Assembly (NCBI RefSeq): GCF_001425005.1
Contig: NZ_LMDB01000001.1
Span: 312,393 to 376,392 of the forward strand
Length of the DNA stretch: 64,000 bases
From: Duganella sp. Root336D2
GTDB lineage: Bacteria > Pseudomonadota > Gammaproteobacteria > Burkholderiales > Burkholderiaceae_D
Direction of reading: 5' to 3'
Below, one piece after another: positions 14,862-24,226 of this stretch (its first letter is position 1; each line of letters opens with the position of its first letter). The position numbers and the translations under genes were made by a program. The notes beneath the pieces are model-generated. The model saw only the letters and a program-made list of their open reading frames with translations. It was not told the origin of the DNA and did not search any database.

Positions 14862-16160
14862 TCATGGCTCCTGCCACGCCTGGTAGAACGGCGTTTTCAA
14901 ACGCACCGGCCGCACATCGAGCCTGGCGTCGAAGATCGAGTAATCCTTATCATCCAGTCCGGCACTGTCCCAGCCATGCGTATGCTCATCGCGCCGCAGC
15001 ATGAACTCGAAGCCCAGCTCAGGGGCTGGATCGGCAACTGGTGCATCGGGTAGCTGCTCGAGGTCGAAGGCGATGCCGCGCACATGGTCGCGCGGACCAT
15101 CCACCAGTTGCGACAGTGCACGCAGGATGGCGTTTTCGCCGAGGATGTCGGTATAGGCGGGGCGCATGAATTCCAGCTCCGGAGCAAAGCCTGGCTGGCG
15201 GAACTTGAGCTCACCCCTGGCCTGTTTTGCCGCCAACACCTGCCCCTGCAGTCTAGCGAGGTCATACCGATCGCCATTATCGAGATAGGAAATCCGTACA
15301 TTGCGTACATTCACAGGCCCTTGTTCCTGCGTTGCCCGGCGCAAGTCCAGCAGGAGCGCGCCACTGCCGCCGACAATTTCGATTTCGCTACCGTGAATAA
15401 TCGCTGCGGTGTTCTCGTCCACGCCAAGCCCCACCTTGTAGCCTTTGGCGAGCATCAGCGCCAGCATGCGCCCCACCCTGCCGCGCTTGAGGAAATGCTG
15501 GTCAATGAACAGCTGTTCGCCAACAAACCCCAGCCCCCGGTCGATCTCCTTACCGTCGCGCATCACGCCCTTCATCACCTGCACGGAATTCATCGCATCG
15601 CGGAACATCGTGCTGCTCATGATGGCGGCACCGGCACTGCTGCCGGCAATCACGCCACCGCGCGCCTGCAGTTCGCGCACAGCCTGCAGTACCGGAGATG
15701 GCTTCCCGTCCGGATTCAATACGTCGGCCGTGCGCCCCTGCTCGCCACCGGTAAAGAACACGCCTGTGGCGGCACCGATCCTGGCCACGATGGCAGGGTC
15801 GGCTGCCGCCCGGCGTGCGGACTCCAGCGTCTCGCCAGCCCAGCACGGAGCGATCTTCAGTAGTTCCGCCTGGGCACCGCGGCGCCTTAGCTGCTCCACC
15901 GCCTCCGCGCCCGACGTTTCAGGCTGCGACGATGCGCTGGGAATCACCACAAACCGCGCCGCAGGGCCGCCGGCCAGCTGCACCAGGCGCTGGCGTACCG
16001 CCTCGTTATCGTTGCGCACGGAGCCACCCATCGGCACCACCGTACCGGCGACAGGCTGGAACGCCTGCGACGGCAAAGCGTCCGCAGCATGGGCGCAGGA
16101 ACCCGGAAATTGGCCGCTGGATAGCGCCGCGCATAACAGCAGTGTCGATACGGATTTCAC
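14862..16160 (-). CDS. Exported cyanophycinase (peptidase family S51)
   Basis: 432 residues. GTG start with GGAG 7 nt upstream and a signal peptide ending in AHA near residue 25. Family marks: VVPMGGSVRND, FVVIPSASSQPE, GVFFTGGEQGR near 133, and the nucleophile elbow VIAGSSAGAAIMS (Ser175), followed by GLGFV.EQLFIDQHFLKRGRVGRM and GLGVDENTAAI. Cyanophycinases cut cyanophycin (poly-aspartate with arginine side chains) to beta-Asp-Arg dipeptides; exported forms feed on external polymer. The C-terminal 130 residues extend beyond the core. The gene is divergent from a TonB receptor, with about 207 bp between the starts. Confidence 0.92.
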   Translation of the reverse strand: MKSVSTLLLCAALSSGQFPGSCAHAADALPSQAFQPVAGTVVPMGGSVRNDNEAVRQRLVQLAGGPAARFVVIPSASSQPETSGAEAVEQLRRRGAQAELLKIAPCWAGETLESARRAAADPAIVARIGAATGVFFTGGEQGRTADVLNPDGKPSPVLQAVRELQARGGVIAGSSAGAAIMSSTMFRDAMNSVQVMKGVMRDGKEIDRGLGFVGEQLFIDQHFLKRGRVGRMLALMLAKGYKVGLGVDENTAAIIHGSEIEIVGGSGALLLDLRRATQEQGPVNVRNVRISYLDNGDRYDLARLQGQVLAAKQARGELKFRQPGFAPELEFMRPAYTDILGENAILRALSQLVDGPRDHVRGIAFDLEQLPDAPVADPAPELGFEFMLRRDEHTHGWDSAGLDDKDYSIFDARLDVRPVRLKTPFYQAWQEP

Positions 16161-16367
16161 GAACAGGCTCCTTCACTGGAATGGAATTGCCGACCATGTT
16201 GCCATTGATCCGGCATTGACTTTGTTGCAACAATCCAACACCCCCTTTGCACCGAGGTACTCATGCAAGTTCCTGCGCGCGCAAGGCGTGCAAAGTTGCA
16301 TACACTGAAACAGTTCCACCGAAGCTAGTTAATAGCGTTTGAATACCTACTCACGAGGACTGATCGC

Positions 16368-19121
16368 ATGAAAATACCTGGCAAGCACAAGGCATCGGCC
16401 TTCCGCCGCACCCATTGCACCCATGCTGTATTACTCGCCCTTGGCAGCATGAGCTTGAGCGCTTACGCGCAGACCATGCCGCGCGTGGAAATCACCGGCT
16501 CCAGCATCAAGCGCATCGAGGGTGAAACAGCTTTGCCAGTAGAAGTCATCAAGCGCGAAGACATTGAAAAGACCGGCGTGACAACTGCAGCTGAACTGCT
16601 GCAAAAAATTTCCTCGAATGTGGGCGGCCTGACCGACGGTGCCAGCGTCAGCGACGTCATGGGTGGCCAGCGCGGATTCAATGGCGCCAACCTGCGCGGC
16701 CTGGGTGTATCGAGCACCCTGGTGCTGCTGAACGGCCGCCGCATGGCCAACTTCGCCAGCCCTGGCGACAATTCCGGCGTCGACCTGAACAACATCCCAG
16801 CCGGCGCCATCCAGCGCGTGGAAGTGCTCAAGGATGGCGCTTCGGCGATTTACGGTACCGATGCCATGGGCGGCGTGATCAACTTCATCACCCGCAAGGA
16901 TTACCAGGGTGGCGATGCCAGCGTGTATGCGCTGCGTACGCACGAAGGTGGCGGCGGCAAAAGATCGGCCTCGCTGTCCGGAGGCTTTGGTAATTTGAGC
17001 ACTGACCGCTACAACGTGTTCGGCGCACTGGACGTGCAGAAAACCGACCGCCTGGCCAGCTCGCAACGCGAGTTCATGCAGGAATACAGCCTGCCGGACC
17101 GCCTCTCTCCGCAGCTCTCCAGCTACACATTCCCTGCCAACGTCGACCTGACTCCTGCCCAGCTGGCGACCCTGAACAATTCGAGCTACCTGAAAGGTTC
17201 CGGCCCTGGCGGCACCTGGGCGCCGTCGCCGGGCCGGCGCGTCAACTTCGGCAAGGACTCCTGCGTGAATGGCAGCCCGAACGTGGTGCGGCCACTCGGT
17301 CCTGGCGGCACCGAAGGCTGTTCCTTCAACTACATGGGCGACTCCGAAGTCTATCCGGAATCCAAAAAGCGAAGCTTTATCGGCCGTGCCACCTTCCAGA
17401 TAGCTGACACCCATGAAGTGTTTGCCGAAGTCCTGCTGAGCAAAGCCGAGACCAGCTATGCCGCATCGCCCGCCACTTCGGGCAGCATCAACGGCACCGA
17501 CAACGGCATCTTCCTGCCGGCCGACCTGCAAACGAAGACCGGCATCGTCACCCCGGTCAACTTCCGCTTCCGCCTGACGGACGCCGGCCGCCGCACCTCG
17601 GAAGTGACCAGCAAAGCGTCGCGCTTCGTACTGGGTGCGACCGGCAAGGTGGGCGACTGGGATTACGATACGGCGCTTAACCATAGCGTCAACAAGGCTA
17701 CCGACCTCGATATGGATGGCTGGGTCTCACGCAGCAAAATGCTGGCGGGCATGGCCAGCGGCCAGTACAACCCCTTTGTTCCGGCGACGGACGGCTCGGG
17801 GCGCAAGTTCATGGACTCGATCAAGATCCACGACGCAGCGCGTATCTCCAAAGGCACCAGCGACAGCGTCGATGGCAAGGTGACCCGCCCGCTGATGGCG
17901 CTGGGCGGTGGCGATGCCATGCTGGCGGTGGGCGCCGAGCTGCGACGCGAGAAGACCGCGTTCAGCTCTACCGAAGCATTGCGCACCAACGACGTGCAGG
18001 GTGACCGCGCCAGCTCCGACGAACTGCTGGCCGATTCGTCCAACTCGCGCGACATAGCCGGCATCTATGCGGAGATCAATGCGCCGTTCAGCAAGGAATG
18101 GGAAGGCCAGTTCGCGATCCGCCATGACCGCTACAAAGGCGTACACGATCCGCTGACCAATATCACCACCCCGAAACTGACAAGCACCAATCCGAAAATC
18201 GCCGTCAGCTACCGTCCCAGCAAAGAAGTACTGGGCCGCGCTTCCTACGGCACCGGCTTCCGTGCACCGTCGATTGCCGAACTGTTCCTGCCGGTGCGTT
18301 CCGGCACCACGGCCAGCTTTGTTAAAGACCCGGTCTCGGGAGAAATTGCCCAGTTCGACCTGGACCGTTACGGCAACCCGCAGCTGAAGCCGGAAAAATC
18401 CAAACAGTTCTCTGCCGGCGTGGTACTGCAACCCAATAACAACTGGAGCGGTAGCCTCGATTACTGGATCATTCGTAAGACCGACATTATTTCGGAGATC
18501 GGTGAGCAAACCGTGTTCGACAACCCGGTCTACTACAACGATCCGAATATCGTGGTGCGCGACGAAGATGGTGTGGTGTCCTTCCTGCAGTTCAAGAAAG
18601 AAAACCGCGGCAAGCTCAACACGTCAGGCTTCGATCTTGCGCTCAACTGGCGTGGCGATGCCACGTCGCTGGGCCGCTTCAGCGCCAGCCTGGATGGCAC
18701 GCTGATCACCAAGTACAAGTTCCAGTCCGATCCACTCTCGCCGATGACGAATGGCCTGGGCGTGTTCCGCGACGACAAGGCCGTGCAGCGCTGGCGCCAC
18801 AAACTCAGTGTCGACTGGACCCAGGGTCCCCTCAGCCTGAGCCTGGGCAACACCTTCTTCTCCAGCTATCGCGACCAGAACATTCCGGGCCTGGCTGATC
18901 CGGGCTGGAACGACCGTGATGTGAAGGCCTATTCGCTGTGGGACCTGACCGGCAGCTATTCGTTCAACAAGAACCTCAAGCTGCGCGCCGGCGTGATTAA
19001 TGTCGCCGATACCGCGCCGCCATTCACCAACCAGTCGCGCTACTTCGAAGTGACCTGGGACCCGACCTACGGTGACCCACGCGGCCGGTCGTTCTTTGCC
19101 AACCTGCAGTACAAGTTCTGA
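16368..19121 (+). CDS. TonB-dependent outer-membrane receptor
   Basis: 917 residues. Signal peptide ends in AYA-Q near residue 35. The plug domain begins VEITGSSIKRIEGETALPVEVIKREDIE and contains LRGLGVSSTLVLLNGRR, NNIPAGAIQRVEVLKDGASAIYGTDAMGGVINFIT. The rest is a 22-strand barrel with GRASYGTGFRAPSIAELF and a C-terminal aromatic Phe. GAGGA lies 8 nt before the ATG. This plug type is common among receptors for peptides and oligosaccharides. Being divergent from the cyanophycinase, import of cyanophycin dipeptides is an attractive guess but nothing in the sequence proves it. Confidence 0.93.
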   Translation: MKIPGKHKASAFRRTHCTHAVLLALGSMSLSAYAQTMPRVEITGSSIKRIEGETALPVEVIKREDIEKTGVTTAAELLQKISSNVGGLTDGASVSDVMGGQRGFNGANLRGLGVSSTLVLLNGRRMANFASPGDNSGVDLNNIPAGAIQRVEVLKDGASAIYGTDAMGGVINFITRKDYQGGDASVYALRTHEGGGGKRSASLSGGFGNLSTDRYNVFGALDVQKTDRLASSQREFMQEYSLPDRLSPQLSSYTFPANVDLTPAQLATLNNSSYLKGSGPGGTWAPSPGRRVNFGKDSCVNGSPNVVRPLGPGGTEGCSFNYMGDSEVYPESKKRSFIGRATFQIADTHEVFAEVLLSKAETSYAASPATSGSINGTDNGIFLPADLQTKTGIVTPVNFRFRLTDAGRRTSEVTSKASRFVLGATGKVGDWDYDTALNHSVNKATDLDMDGWVSRSKMLAGMASGQYNPFVPATDGSGRKFMDSIKIHDAARISKGTSDSVDGKVTRPLMALGGGDAMLAVGAELRREKTAFSSTEALRTNDVQGDRASSDELLADSSNSRDIAGIYAEINAPFSKEWEGQFAIRHDRYKGVHDPLTNITTPKLTSTNPKIAVSYRPSKEVLGRASYGTGFRAPSIAELFLPVRSGTTASFVKDPVSGEIAQFDLDRYGNPQLKPEKSKQFSAGVVLQPNNNWSGSLDYWIIRKTDIISEIGEQTVFDNPVYYNDPNIVVRDEDGVVSFLQFKKENRGKLNTSGFDLALNWRGDATSLGRFSASLDGTLITKYKFQSDPLSPMTNGLGVFRDDKAVQRWRHKLSVDWTQGPLSLSLGNTFFSSYRDQNIPGLADPGWNDRDVKAYSLWDLTGSYSFNKNLKLRAGVINVADTAPPFTNQSRYFEVTWDPTYGDPRGRSFFANLQYKF

Positions 19122-19169
19122 TCCCCCTCAAGCGTCCGATACCGGCCTCGAGACCAAGCAACAGGCACC

Positions 19170-19200
19170 GAGCAAGCCAGGGTCATGCCCTGGCTTGCTC
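19170..19200 (+). terminator. 13-bp perfect hairpin after the TonB receptor
   Basis: Arms GAGCAAGCCAGGG and CCCTGGCTTGCTC around a 5-nt loop, 49 bp after the receptor stop. No T-run follows, so it is a strong structure but an atypical intrinsic terminator. Confidence 0.55.
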
Positions 19201-19223
19201 CAGATGAACCTGCCATTGACCAC

Positions 19224-19237
19224 CTAACGAACGTTAG
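19224..19237. promoter_or_regulatory. Inverted repeat, probable TetR operator
   Basis: CTAACGAACGTTAG is a palindrome with 6-bp arms and 2 bp between them, located 39 bp before the cupin start in a cupin-TetR operon. Sites of this ACGxxCGT type are common for TetR regulators. Binding by the product of 19599-20198 is inferred. Confidence 0.55.
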
Positions 19238-19275
19238 TTAGAGTTCCGTATTCCTTATGAGATGGAAATCAGCAA

Positions 19276-19593
19276 ATGAATTTGGTTCGGCAAATTAACC
19301 GTGAATGGTGCGATTCAGGCATTCCCGGGATTCAGACATGTTCGACCTGGACAGGTAATGACGGCGACGGCGGCTACTTGGCCAGGTTCCAGGCGGGCGC
19401 ACGCTTTCCAAAACATTCCCATCATGGGTGGGAGCAAATCTGTATTCTGGAAGGCGCTATCCGCTTCAATGACGTCGAGATGCGGGCAGGAGACGTACTT
19501 CATGTCCAGGGAAGCGACGAGCATGAGGCCTACGCATTGGAAGAAGCGCTTCTGTTCGTTGCCCACCGCGGTGGCATCGAGATTCTGGAGTGA
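19276..19593 (+). CDS. Small cupin protein (ChrR-type cupin)
   Basis: 105 residues, a single cupin barrel: FQAGARFPKHSHHGWEQICILEG (metal ligands HSHH and E) and then DVLHVQGSDEHEAYALEEALLFV (second box with His). Such proteins resemble the C-terminal cupin of anti-sigma factor ChrR and bind a metal or small ligand. There is only a weak ribosome site. The next gene, a TetR regulator, starts 5 bp after its stop, so the two are co-transcribed. The cupin might sense or modify the TetR ligand; that is not shown. Confidence 0.88.
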   Translation: MNLVRQINREWCDSGIPGIQTCSTWTGNDGDGGYLARFQAGARFPKHSHHGWEQICILEGAIRFNDVEMRAGDVLHVQGSDEHEAYALEEALLFVAHRGGIEILE

Positions 19594-19598
19594 CACCC

Positions 19599-20198
19599 AT
19601 GGCGCCTGTCAAAGCAAATCAAGCGTCACTCACCCGGGAGGCCATTCTGGGCGCGGCGATACGCCTGTTTCAGCAGTTCGGTTTCAGCACACTGGGAATG
19701 CGGCAAATCGCTGATAACCTACAGATTAAGGCACCGAGCCTTTACCATCATTTCGCATCGAAAGAAGATCTGGCCCGACAGGCAATGCAACTATATCGAG
19801 AAGAGCAGGCATCAAGGCTGAATGCGATTTCCGGATCAGGTAGCTTGACGCTTGCTGAGCACCTTCGGCAATACACCGAACTCTTCGCGCAAATGCTGGA
19901 GGACGGCAAGCGGCCTTGCATGTACCTGATGATGGTGCGCGAACCGTCGTTCCAGGAGCGTACATGCATTGAAGAGTTACAGCGGTTTGCAACGCAGAAT
20001 ATAGACTGGCTAGAGAAGATTCTGCACAGCGAACCGGCCAATTTGAGATTGCGGCAGGACGGCGCAGAGCGCGAACTCGCCGAGTTAATCTTTGCGTCGT
20101 TGGAGGGAATAATGGCCGTTTCGATGGTAGAAAAATCCCCTCACCTGGCTTTTCGAAGAAGAGCACACAACCTTCTGAACGTTGTGTTGGCTTCGTGA
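19599..20198 (+). CDS. TetR/AcrR-family transcriptional regulator
   Basis: 199 residues from the ATG at 19599, 8 nt after a GGAG; a GTG at 19590 in the same frame overlaps the cupin stop and is less likely. The helix-turn-helix reads AILGAAIRLFQQFGFSTLGMRQIADNLQIKAPSLYHHFASKEDL (recognition part IKAPSLYHHF). The C-terminal domain is of the TetR type with ERTCIEELQRF. It follows the cupin gene and is likely to bind the CTAACG palindrome upstream of that gene. Confidence 0.9.
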   Translation: MAPVKANQASLTREAILGAAIRLFQQFGFSTLGMRQIADNLQIKAPSLYHHFASKEDLARQAMQLYREEQASRLNAISGSGSLTLAEHLRQYTELFAQMLEDGKRPCMYLMMVREPSFQERTCIEELQRFATQNIDWLEKILHSEPANLRLRQDGAERELAELIFASLEGIMAVSMVEKSPHLAFRRRAHNLLNVVLAS

Positions 20199-20302
20199 CT
20201 GCTCAGCATTGATCCATTTCACACGGCCGTGGACGAAGTACCCCTGTCGTGGCCCAAATTTACCTCTGATCGCATTTTGCATGTAGAATGCGCGCCAATA
20301 CG

Positions 20303-20492
20303 TGAAAGGTGCCCTTCTGCTTGTCGGCCGAAGGGTGAAACGGGAAGCCGGTGACGCGCGGGATTTTCATCTCGCACCATTCCGGCGCAGTCCCCGCTGC
20401 TGTAAGCCTGACGACTCTGATCAACCGCCACTGTCCAACGCACGGGAAGGCACGATCAGGGAAGAATGAAGGCAAGCCAGAAGACCGGCCAG
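20303..20492 (+). ncRNA. Cobalamin (B12) riboswitch
   Basis: The core elements occur in the right order: AAAGGTGCCC near 20305, GAAACGGGAAGCCGGTG at 20336-20352, GCGCAGTCCCCGCTGCTGTAA near 20384-20404 (in part: CCCCGCTGCTGTAA), the B12-box element GCCACTG at 20427, CGGGAAGGC near 20442 and the closing AAGCCAGAAGACCGGCC near 20474. It lies in the long leader of the TonB receptor gene that starts at 20642. High cobalamin would be expected to reduce expression of that receptor and of the PepSY gene behind it. Confidence 0.95.
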
Positions 20493-20641
20493 TCACGATG
20501 ATTAAGCAAAGCCCGGGGTGTGGCTCTTGCAAGATATGTTTCGCCGTTTTCCATTTATCGCTAAAGCTACCGCACTCGGTCGTTGTGCGCACTCGCGCTC
20601 GCAATGCGCGCGTGCCATGCCGTCCCAGCAGAAATCCATCC

Positions 20642-22744
20642 ATGTCCTCATCCCGACCAGCCCGCTCCCCTTCCCTGCGCCCTATCGTTGCCGCGATCTC
20701 TGTGCTTTTCACTTCCGCTGCCTGGGCTCAGCAAACCGAGATCATGCCAACCGTAACCGTACAGGGAGCGACGGCGTATGAGGGCCTCGGACTGACGCGC
20801 CCTGGCGCTACGGCAAGCAGATTGGACCTGACCGCACAGGAACTGCCGGCCAGCGTCGACTCCCTCAGCGCCGACACGATGCAGGCGCGTGGCGACCTGC
20901 TGGTCAAGGATGCCATCACGCGTACTACCGGCCTGACAGATACGAGCTCGCCGGGTAACGGAGTCGCCTACTCTGCACGCGGCTTCAGCGGCAACAGCGC
21001 CATTGCGCTACTGGAGAATGGCCAGCGCCCGCAAGTCGGTTCCGGTACGGCCACCTATCCGTCCGACCCGTGGGGCTATGAATACATCGACGTGCTGCGC
21101 GGCCCGGGGTCCGTGGTCTATGGCAGCGGCACCACCGGCGCAACCATCAACGCCGTACGCAAAGCTCCACAGCGCGCCACCAGCTTCGAGGCCATGGCTG
21201 GTGTCGGCGGCGGCAAGACCTTGCGCGGCGGTGTCGGCGCAACTGGCGCACTCGGCGAGAAAGCGGCGTTCCGCATCGACGCCTATGCCGATCATAGCGA
21301 AGGTTTCATCGACCGCGGCCAATCCCGCCGCGGCAAGATCCTGTCCAGCCTGACCTGTTCATTGGCGCCCGGCCTCGACCTCGACTTCTCGCTCGACCAC
21401 CTGGAACAAAAACCGCAGCGCTACTTTGGCACGCCCCTTGTCAATGGCCGTATCGCGCGCGAACTTCGCGACCAGAACTACAACGTCGGCGATGCCGACA
21501 TCTCGTACAAGGATGACAAAGCCGTTGCCCGCTTCACCTGGCGTGTCAGCCCGGTATTGGCCATCAGTAACGAGCTCGCTTACATGAAGGTGCACCGGAA
21601 CTGGCGCAATGCGGAATATTATTCCTATGATGCGCAAGCCAAGGTGGTGGAGCGAAGCGACTATATCGCCATCCGGCATGAGCAGGAACAGACCGGCAAT
21701 CGACTGGAAGCACGCTGGAACGGCGGAGACAACCGCGTCGTAGCTGGCTGGGAAGCTGCTGTCATCAACTTCACCCACGCCAACAACTCGCCCTACGGCG
21801 GATCATCCACAGTAGCCCCGACTGGCTTCAATCCGGGCCTGTTTGCCAGCCCTGATCCGCTGCGGCCTGACTTCAGCACCGATACCACCACCAATGCCGT
21901 GTATGTGGAAGATGCCTACGCCATCAACCCAAGCCTTTTGATGCTTGCCGGTTTCCGCCACGACCAGTACAAGGTCGAGCGCGCCAGCCTGCGCGGTGCC
22001 GCCGGCTTTACCACCAGGCTGCATTCGAACGCAGTGCGCCTGGGCCTGACCTGGAAGCTGGCCGCCGACGCTTCCCTGTACGGGCAGGTCAGCAGCGGCA
22101 GCGACCCGGTTGGCAGTTTGCTGTCGCTGAACCTGGCCAGCAGCCGCTACAAGCTGACCAGCTCGCGCCAAGTCGAAACCGGCATCAAGCAATCCCTGGC
22201 GAACGGCAAGGCTGAATGGACTGCGGCACTGTACCGCATCAGCAAGAACGACATCATCACGCGCGATCCATCCAGTCCGGCGCTGTCGATCCAGGGCGGA
22301 TCGCAATCGTCGCGTGGCGCGGAGTTTACCTCCAGCGTGACCCTATTGCCGGAATGGCGCCTGGAGGCCAATGCGGCCTACACCGATGCCCGGTTCGACC
22401 AGTTGATCGAAAGCGGCAATCGCTCGCGCGCTGGGATGCGTCCGGCCGACGTACCAAAGATCTCGTCCAACGTGTGGCTGAACTACCATGCAGACTCATG
22501 GCGCGTGGCGATCGGCGCGCGCTACGTTGGCGAACGCTATATCGACAATGGCAACACGCAGGCGCTCGCCGCGTATACCACGATGGACGCGTCGCTTGGC
22601 TGGAACGTCAACCGCAATGTGCTGCTGCAGCTGAACCTGCGCAACCTGAGCGACAAGCTTTATGCCAGCACCTCATACAGCGATAGCCAGTACCTGCTGG
22701 GCGAGCGCCGCCACGCCGAGCTGACCGTGCAGTGGCGTTACTGA
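20642..22744 (+). CDS. TonB-dependent receptor (siderophore-receptor type) under riboswitch control
   Basis: 700 residues from the ATG at 20642. An open frame reaches back to 20351 but would run through the riboswitch. Signal peptide: SLRPIVAAISVLFTSAAWAQ. Plug: VTVQGATAYEG, AQELPASVDSLSADTMQARG, DAITRTTGLTD, YSARGFSGNSAIALLENGQR, EYIDVLRGPGSVVYGSGTTGATIN. This plug is of the FhuE/FpvA siderophore class and not that of E. coli BtuB. The barrel ends LTVQWRY. The riboswitch suggests uptake of a corrinoid, a cobalt chelate or a compound needed when cobalamin is short. The PepSY gene overlaps its end. Confidence 0.93.
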   Translation: MSSSRPARSPSLRPIVAAISVLFTSAAWAQQTEIMPTVTVQGATAYEGLGLTRPGATASRLDLTAQELPASVDSLSADTMQARGDLLVKDAITRTTGLTDTSSPGNGVAYSARGFSGNSAIALLENGQRPQVGSGTATYPSDPWGYEYIDVLRGPGSVVYGSGTTGATINAVRKAPQRATSFEAMAGVGGGKTLRGGVGATGALGEKAAFRIDAYADHSEGFIDRGQSRRGKILSSLTCSLAPGLDLDFSLDHLEQKPQRYFGTPLVNGRIARELRDQNYNVGDADISYKDDKAVARFTWRVSPVLAISNELAYMKVHRNWRNAEYYSYDAQAKVVERSDYIAIRHEQEQTGNRLEARWNGGDNRVVAGWEAAVINFTHANNSPYGGSSTVAPTGFNPGLFASPDPLRPDFSTDTTTNAVYVEDAYAINPSLLMLAGFRHDQYKVERASLRGAAGFTTRLHSNAVRLGLTWKLAADASLYGQVSSGSDPVGSLLSLNLASSRYKLTSSRQVETGIKQSLANGKAEWTAALYRISKNDIITRDPSSPALSIQGGSQSSRGAEFTSSVTLLPEWRLEANAAYTDARFDQLIESGNRSRAGMRPADVPKISSNVWLNYHADSWRVAIGARYVGERYIDNGNTQALAAYTTMDASLGWNVNRNVLLQLNLRNLSDKLYASTSYSDSQYLLGERRHAELTVQWRY

Positions 22745-24207
22745 TCTCCCGCACCGTGGGATCGTGGAAACGCCAGCTGCACCTGCTGCACCGCTGGCTC
22801 GGCATCGCCATCGGCTTGCTCGTGCTGATGTGGTTCATCTCCGGCATCGTCATGATGTACGTGCCAAATCCTGCCCTTAACAAGCAGGAACGCATGGCGT
22901 GGCTGGCGCCATTGGATATCCAGCAGGTCAAGGCCAGCGCCTGGGATGCATGGCAATCTTCCGGCCAAGCCGGCGTTCCCTCTGCGGTAAAGATCAATAC
23001 CATTGCAGGACGTCCTGCCTATCACTTCATGCGCGATGGCCGCCGGTGGTCAGCCTGGGCGGACACCGGCACCGCTCTGGAAGTCACGGAGGCTATCGCC
23101 CAGGCCTCAGCCAGAAATGCGGCGCCTGGAGCAAGCAGCCTGGCGGTGGACCGGATTGACCTGGACCAGTGGTCTTTTGGTTCCGTCAGCGGACATCGGC
23201 CGCTGTACCGGGTTCGGGCGAACGACGATGTGGGCAGTGTCCTGTATGTGTCCAGCCGCACTGGCGAGTTAGTGCGGGACGCCACGCGCAACGAGCGTGG
23301 CTGGAACTGGGTTGGCTCGGTCATGCACTGGATCTATTTCACGCCCTTGCGTACATATGCCCAGCCTTGGCGGCAAGCGGTGATGTGGACTTCCGCCGCA
23401 GCCCTCGTGCTGGTGATGGCAGGCATGGTTCTGGGCCTTCAGCGTTTGCGGCTGCGCCAGCGCTATGCCAGCGGCCGGCGTTCGCCGTATCGTGGCTGGC
23501 AGGCATGGCATCATTGGCTTGGGCTGGGTATTGGGACGCTGACACTGACCTGGCTGTTCAGCGGCTGGCTATCGGTCACCCCATTCAACTGGCTTTCTTC
23601 ACCGGGCGTAACGGCCAACGACCAGTTGGCCTTCGCAGGCGGCCCGCTCAGTCGCCAGGATTTGTCGCTGGACCTGGCGCAGGCGGTCCATGCCAGCCAG
23701 GGCTTACTCGAGCTCGAGTGGCGCAGAGTCGACGGCAAACTTTTCTTCGGTGCACTCGACCGTACCGGGCAACGCTTGCTGGACCCAGACAGCGGCAGGC
23801 CAGCGGCGCCCATTGCGCAAGAGGTACTGCTGCATGCCGTGCGCGCCGCGCGGCCTGGCGTCCAGGTTCTTGCGGCTGAGCTGATCGATAGCGGTGACAG
23901 CTTTTACTACAGACATCATGGAGATCGCGACTTCCCGGTACTGCGCGTGCAGTTCCAGTTGAACGACGAGACCACATTCTATGCCGATCCCCGCAAGGGA
24001 CAGCTGGTCGGACATGCCGATCGCAACAGCAAGTGGAACCGCTGGCTGTTCAATGGCCTGCACCAGCTTGATTTTGCGGCCGCCGTGCGCAAGCGACCCT
24101 TATGGGACGTCCTGGTGGCGGTGCTTTGCGTATTCGGCGCAATGTTGTGCGCCACAGGACTGTTCCTTGGGGGCCGGCGCATTAGCAAACTGCGCAACAA
24201 CCGTTAA
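22732..24207 (+). CDS. PepSY-associated membrane protein
   Basis: 491 residues if it starts at the GTG at 22732, which overlaps the receptor stop by 13 bp; a GTG near 22756 is an alternative. Transmembrane segment 1 with LHLLHRWLGIAIGLLVLMWFISG (in part: HRWLGIAIGLLVLMWF) and the MMYVPNP box, then PepSY-like periplasmic parts, HWIYFTPLR, two central membrane helices, a second HHWLGLGIGTLTLTWLFSG, and a last helix VLVAVLCVFGAMLCATGLF. Such proteins are encoded next to siderophore receptors and some act as inner-membrane ferric-siderophore reductases. Here it would be co-regulated by cobalamin with the receptor. Confidence 0.9.
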   Translation: MALLISRTVGSWKRQLHLLHRWLGIAIGLLVLMWFISGIVMMYVPNPALNKQERMAWLAPLDIQQVKASAWDAWQSSGQAGVPSAVKINTIAGRPAYHFMRDGRRWSAWADTGTALEVTEAIAQASARNAAPGASSLAVDRIDLDQWSFGSVSGHRPLYRVRANDDVGSVLYVSSRTGELVRDATRNERGWNWVGSVMHWIYFTPLRTYAQPWRQAVMWTSAAALVLVMAGMVLGLQRLRLRQRYASGRRSPYRGWQAWHHWLGLGIGTLTLTWLFSGWLSVTPFNWLSSPGVTANDQLAFAGGPLSRQDLSLDLAQAVHASQGLLELEWRRVDGKLFFGALDRTGQRLLDPDSGRPAAPIAQEVLLHAVRAARPGVQVLAAELIDSGDSFYYRHHGDRDFPVLRVQFQLNDETTFYADPRKGQLVGHADRNSKWNRWLFNGLHQLDFAAAVRKRPLWDVLVAVLCVFGAMLCATGLFLGGRRISKLRNNR

Positions 24208-24226
24208 GGACTATCGCCCTGCCGTG

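Noticed and set aside
20351..20641. N-terminal extension of the second TonB receptor
   Set aside because: It would translate the riboswitch. A signal peptide starts exactly at the ATG at 20642.
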